DNA from: Subtercola boreus
GTDB taxonomy: Bacteria > Actinomycetota > Actinomycetes > Actinomycetales > Microbacteriaceae
Direction: 5' to 3'
Assembly: GCF_003399625.1 (NCBI RefSeq)
Contig: NZ_NBXA01000023.1
Coordinates: forward strand, 1 to 64,000
DNA: 64,000 nucleotides
The position numbers were made by a program, and so were the translations under genes. Positions 61,133 through 64,000 of the stretch are shown piece by piece. Under the pieces are notes generated by a model. That model did no database searches. It was not told where the DNA came from and saw only the letters and a program-made list of their open reading frames with translations. Every line of letters begins with the position of its first letter. Position 1 is the stretch's first letter.

Positions 61133-62749
61133 TCAGCCCTTGGTGATCTCGTAGTACAGCGGAACCGAGTTCCAGCCGAAGTGCACGTTGGAGACGGATG
61201 TTCCGTAGCCACCGGTCACGTTCGAGTACCAGAGCGGAATGACGGGCAGGTCCTTGAACAGGATGGACTGTGCGTCCTGGTAGTCCTTGTTCGCAGCGGC
61301 CGTGTCGGTCTCGCTCGATCCCTTGGCGAGCAGCGCGTCGAAGGCCGGGTTCGAGTAGTCCCCGTCGTTCGAGCCGGCGCCGGTCGCGTAGATCGGTCCC
61401 AGGAAGTTGAACAGACCCGGGTAATCAGCCTGCCATCCGGTGCGGAAGGCGGTCTGGATCGTCCTGTCGGTGATCGCGGTGCGAACCTGGGCAAACGTCG
61501 GTGACGGGGCGCCCGAGGCGTCGATACCGAGGTTGTTCTTCAGGTTGTTCGCCACAGCGTCGACCCAGCCCTGGTGGCCGCCGTCGGCGTTGTACGCGAT
61601 CTGGAAGGTACCGCTCCACGGCGAGATGGCGTCGGCCTTGGCCCACAGTGCCTTCGCGTCGTCGGCGTTGTACTTCAACACGTCGGAACCGGCGATGGAG
61701 TCACTCCACCCGTCGATCACCGGGGAGGTGAAGTCGGCGGCCGGGGTGCGGGTGCCCTCGAAGATCACCTTGGTGATGGTGTCGCGGTCGATGGCCTCGG
61801 AGATGGCCTGGCGACGGAGCTGGCCCTCCTCACCGCTGAAGTGCGCGAGGCGCCCCGGGATGGTGAACGACTGGAAGATCGCAGCGGGCTGGTTGACCGC
61901 ACGGTCACCGAGGTCGGTGGTGTAGGTCTGGTACGCGCTGTCGGGGATCTGGTCGATCACGTCGACGGCGTTCGACTGCAGGTCGGCGTAGGCCGCGTCG
62001 GCGCTGGCGTAGAACTTGATCGTCAGGCCACCGTTCTGAGCCTTGCGTCCGCCGGTGTAGTCGGGGTTCGCGACGAGGTCGATCTTGACATTGTGCTGCC
62101 AGGCACCCGTCGAAGCCAGCTTGTACGGGCCGTTTCCGATCGGGTTCTCACCGAAGGCGGCGAGGTCGGTGAACGCCACTGAGGGCAGCGGCATGAAGGC
62201 CGTGTAGCCGAGGCGCAGCGGGAAGTCCGACTGCGGAGACGTGAGCTTGACCGTGAACGTCTGGTCGTCGACCTTGGTGAGGCCGGTGAGCACCGAGTCG
62301 GACTCGGCGTTGTACCCCTCGATGTCCGCGAAGAAGTAGCTGTTGAGCTGGGTGTGGCTGAAGAGCGCACCGTACTGCCAGGCGTTGATGAACGAGTCGG
62401 AGGTGACCGCTTCGCCGTTCGTGAACTTCTCGTTCGGCTTGATCTTGATCGTGAACGTGGTCGAGTCGGTCGTCGTGATCGAGTCGGCCACGTCGTTCTG
62501 AGGCGCACCCTTCTCGTCGTAGTAGACGAGCCCGGCGAAGATGTTGTCCGTGATCTTTCCGCCACCGGTTTCGTTGGTGTTGGTCGGGATCAGCGGGTTC
62601 TGCGGCTCGGAGCCGTTGGTGCTGATGATCGCGGTCGTGTTCGCGCTCGTGGTCGATGTGCTGGCACCGCCACCCGAGCAACCCGTGAGCACGAGTGCAC
62701 TGGCGACAGCCAGAGCCGCGAAGCCCACTCCGTAACGTTTGATTCTCAA
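61133..62749 (-). CDS. Oligopeptide-type ABC transporter substrate-binding lipoprotein
   Basis: A 538-residue lipoprotein (lipobox LVLTGCSGG, Cys at about 24) of the SBP_bac_5/OppA family: GGKITDNIFAGLVYYDEKG, FTIKIKPNEKFTNGEAVTSDSFINAWQYGA, and a C-terminal FNFLGPIYATGAGSNDGDYSNPAFDALL. It captures peptides for the downstream permease. The start is TTG with AGGAGG directly upstream (four-base spacing); no ATG or GTG fits. It heads the operon. Confidence 0.92.
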   Translation of the reverse strand: MRIKRYGVGFAALAVASALVLTGCSGGGASTSTTSANTTAIISTNGSEPQNPLIPTNTNETGGGKITDNIFAGLVYYDEKGAPQNDVADSITTTDSTTFTIKIKPNEKFTNGEAVTSDSFINAWQYGALFSHTQLNSYFFADIEGYNAESDSVLTGLTKVDDQTFTVKLTSPQSDFPLRLGYTAFMPLPSVAFTDLAAFGENPIGNGPYKLASTGAWQHNVKIDLVANPDYTGGRKAQNGGLTIKFYASADAAYADLQSNAVDVIDQIPDSAYQTYTTDLGDRAVNQPAAIFQSFTIPGRLAHFSGEEGQLRRQAISEAIDRDTITKVIFEGTRTPAADFTSPVIDGWSDSIAGSDVLKYNADDAKALWAKADAISPWSGTFQIAYNADGGHQGWVDAVANNLKNNLGIDASGAPSPTFAQVRTAITDRTIQTAFRTGWQADYPGLFNFLGPIYATGAGSNDGDYSNPAFDALLAKGSSETDTAAANKDYQDAQSILFKDLPVIPLWYSNVTGGYGTSVSNVHFGWNSVPLYYEITKG

Positions 62750-62821
62750 TGTTCCTCCTGTGCAACTTGGGCAAGTCGAGGCCGCGCTCGAGCCGGAACT
62801 CGTGCGCGATGACTACCGAGT

Positions 62822-62850
62822 ACCCTAAAAGGGGGCGCGCACATAACCAA
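62822..62850 (-). promoter_or_regulatory. Promoter of the substrate-binding protein gene
   Basis: On the minus strand TTGGTT (62845-62850) and TAGGGT (62822-62827) are separated by 17 bases, close to sigma70-type consensus. The predicted leader is about 65 nt. The surrounding 62815-62915 is the most AT-rich stretch of this region, and the divergent CPBP gene shares it. Confidence 0.6.
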
Positions 62851-62955
62851 ATGCGTGTGAAAAAAGTTACATACTAGAAACTAAAATCACCGTTTTGTTG
62901 TGCTCTTCGCACATTCTTGGTGTATTCATACGCTTCGACGCAAGAAAGCCGCGAG

Positions 62956-63726
62956 ATGACGTCTCCTCAGTTTGGCCCTCGCCGTCGCCGGATGCTCGGC
63001 CTCGAGGTGCTCATCGTGCTGGGCCTGTCGCTGGGAGATTCGGCGGTGTATTCCGTCGTCAGGCTCATCGCGAACCTGACCCTCACGACCCCTCTCGGCT
63101 CCCAGACAGCGACGATCAACGGCAGTCTGAGCGACCGGCCGACGTTCGACCTGATCTACCAGCTGCTGGCGATCTTCTTCGCACTGCTGCCGGTGGTGCT
63201 GGCGTTCTACCTGCTCGCTCAGTCGGGGGTGAACCCGTTCCGGCGGTTGGGGTTCGACGCTCGGCGCCCGGTGTTCGACGTGTCGCGGGGGCTCTTCCTC
63301 GTGCTGGTCATCGGCGTTCCGGGCATCGCCCTGTACTTCGTCGGCCGGGCGCTCGGCATCACGGTGAATGTCGTGCCGGCCCCGCTCGACTCGTACTGGT
63401 GGACGGTGCCGGTGCTGATCCTGTCGGCCCTCCGCGCTGCGCTCACCGAGGAACTGATCGTCGTGGGTTACCTCTACGAGCGGCTGGCCCGGTTCGGCTG
63501 GCACAGATGGACGATCATCCTGAGCACAGCGATCCTGAGGGGCAGCTATCACCTCTACCAGGGAATCGGGCCGTTCATCGGCAACGTCGTGATGGGCGTG
63601 GTCTTCGGTTGGCTCTACCTCCGCTGGGGCCGGGTGGTGCCGCTGGTGATCGCGCACTGGATCATCGACATCGCGTCTTTCGTCGGCTACGCCTGGGCGC
63701 TGGCGACGTTCCCGCAGTTCTTCTAG
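62956..63726 (+). CDS. CPBP family intramembrane metalloprotease
   Basis: A 256-residue membrane protein of the CPBP (CAAX protease and bacteriocin-processing) family with about seven membrane segments. Motif 1 is EELIVVGYLY (Glu pair, with Tyr/Leu where R is usual), motif 2 RGSYHLYQG (His), motif 3 AHWIID (His, Asp). It may cleave membrane proteins or give peptide self-immunity; the role is unknown. The start is ATG with AGAAAG seven bases upstream; frames further upstream start with TTG or GTG and are less likely. Confidence 0.85.
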   Translation: MTSPQFGPRRRRMLGLEVLIVLGLSLGDSAVYSVVRLIANLTLTTPLGSQTATINGSLSDRPTFDLIYQLLAIFFALLPVVLAFYLLAQSGVNPFRRLGFDARRPVFDVSRGLFLVLVIGVPGIALYFVGRALGITVNVVPAPLDSYWWTVPVLILSALRAALTEELIVVGYLYERLARFGWHRWTIILSTAILRGSYHLYQGIGPFIGNVVMGVVFGWLYLRWGRVVPLVIAHWIIDIASFVGYAWALATFPQFF

Positions 63727-63748
63727 GCGCTGGCTACTCCTCCAGGTG

Positions 63749-64000
63749 CTAGCTTCGCCCGCGCGGCCTTCGGGAGCCGAGGGCTCCGCGGACGACCAGG
63801 GCCACGATGCCGAGCAGCAGTACCCCGCCGCCACCGAAGAGGAGGATGTTCATTGTGCCCGCCGGCAGGCCCTGCGACGCGGCTCCCGAGGGCGCCCGGG
63901 CCGCAGGCGTCTCCGTGAATACAGGCACCGGCGGCGCCGTCGCGGTGGTCGCGGGTGTCGTCACGTTGATCTTGACGAGGGCCGTGGCTGTCTCGTTCGG
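63749..64000 (-). CDS. C-terminal fragment of a membrane-anchored surface protein
   Basis: Eighty-three codons remain, open at the window edge. They encode the end of an extracellular domain (TATALVKINVTT), a Pro/Thr/Ala-rich linker (TAPPVPVFTETPAARAP), one membrane helix (about LLFGGGGVLLLGIVALVVRGA) and a basic cytoplasmic tail (RRPRGRS). The layout is that of a C-terminally anchored cell-surface protein without a visible LPXTG. The start and family lie outside the window. Confidence 0.65.
   Translation of the reverse strand, partial: PNETATALVKINVTTPATTATAPPVPVFTETPAARAPSGAASQGLPAGTMNILLFGGGGVLLLGIVALVVRGALGSRRPRGRS

Noticed and set aside
63727-63748. Terminator after the CPBP protease gene
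   Set aside because: Only an imperfect short pairing is seen and no T-run.

Overview
The window is high-GC bacterial chromosome from an actinobacterium, most likely of the family Microbacteriaceae. The evidence is the dense, very GC-rich coding, frequent GTG and TTG starts, and actinobacterial marker genes: AdnAB, DUF3107, DUF3117, the ferritin-like/DEAD-helicase pair, the succinylase branch of diaminopimelate (DAP) synthesis and a DtxR/IdeR-type iron box. The family assignment is inference; I cannot name a species. I see no rRNA, CRISPR array or prophage.

Positions 1-1900 are foreign. They hold the 3' end of an IS256-family element and an SMC/Rad50-like zinc-hook ATPase cut by that element, plus a possible 3' remnant of an upstream partner gene. 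All of this lies directly behind an initiator tRNA-Met (1952-2025) and its terminator, and its GC content is visibly lower. It looks like a degraded genomic or defence island.

Positions 2112-25783 form a conserved block whose order matches, from memory, the Mycobacterium tuberculosis Rv3193c-Rv3211 region: UPF0182 membrane protein, PDZ/Lon-like protease, zincin-like protein, cyclodehydratase-like protein, UvrD-type helicase, NudC, a phosphotransferase-like protein, AdnB and AdnA, DUF3107, a ferritin-like protein and a DEAD-box helicase. A small membrane protein and kynureninase sit inside it, and DUF445 follows. The theme is DNA repair, RNA remodelling and proteolysis.

Positions 25814-33205 carry cell-surface and hydrolase genes: an acyltransferase with a fused SGNH domain, a secreted SGNH hydrolase, a PHP phosphoesterase, an EEP-type hydrolase and aminopeptidase P. 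Positions 33232-46657 are a second conserved block resembling the M. tuberculosis Rv1177-Rv1232c region: stress protein, MgtE_N/CBS protein, DUF1003, Mrp, aldo/keto reductase, TatB, O-methyltransferase, DUF3117, a PIG-V-like mannosyltransferase, dapE, dapD, citrate synthase, dapC, ferredoxin and a membrane protein. DapD, DapC and DapE are three enzymes of the succinylase route to meso-DAP and lysine.

Positions 46775-52040 are an iron-uptake locus. EfeU, EfeO and EfeB lie on the minus strand behind a 16/19 match to the IdeR/DtxR box, and an EfeM-like lipoprotein converges from the other side. A family-A DNA polymerase with very large low-complexity inserts follows (52154-54745), then a 548-bp repeat-rich gap, typA with a structured leader, an oligopeptide-type ABC transporter operon (57351-62749), a CPBP membrane protease and the C-terminus of a surface protein.

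Two features run through the whole window. Ten genes have a TANNNT -10 hexamer exactly 6-7 nt before the start codon, which implies leaderless mRNAs. Short tandem repeats are unusually frequent both inside genes (in frame) and between them.
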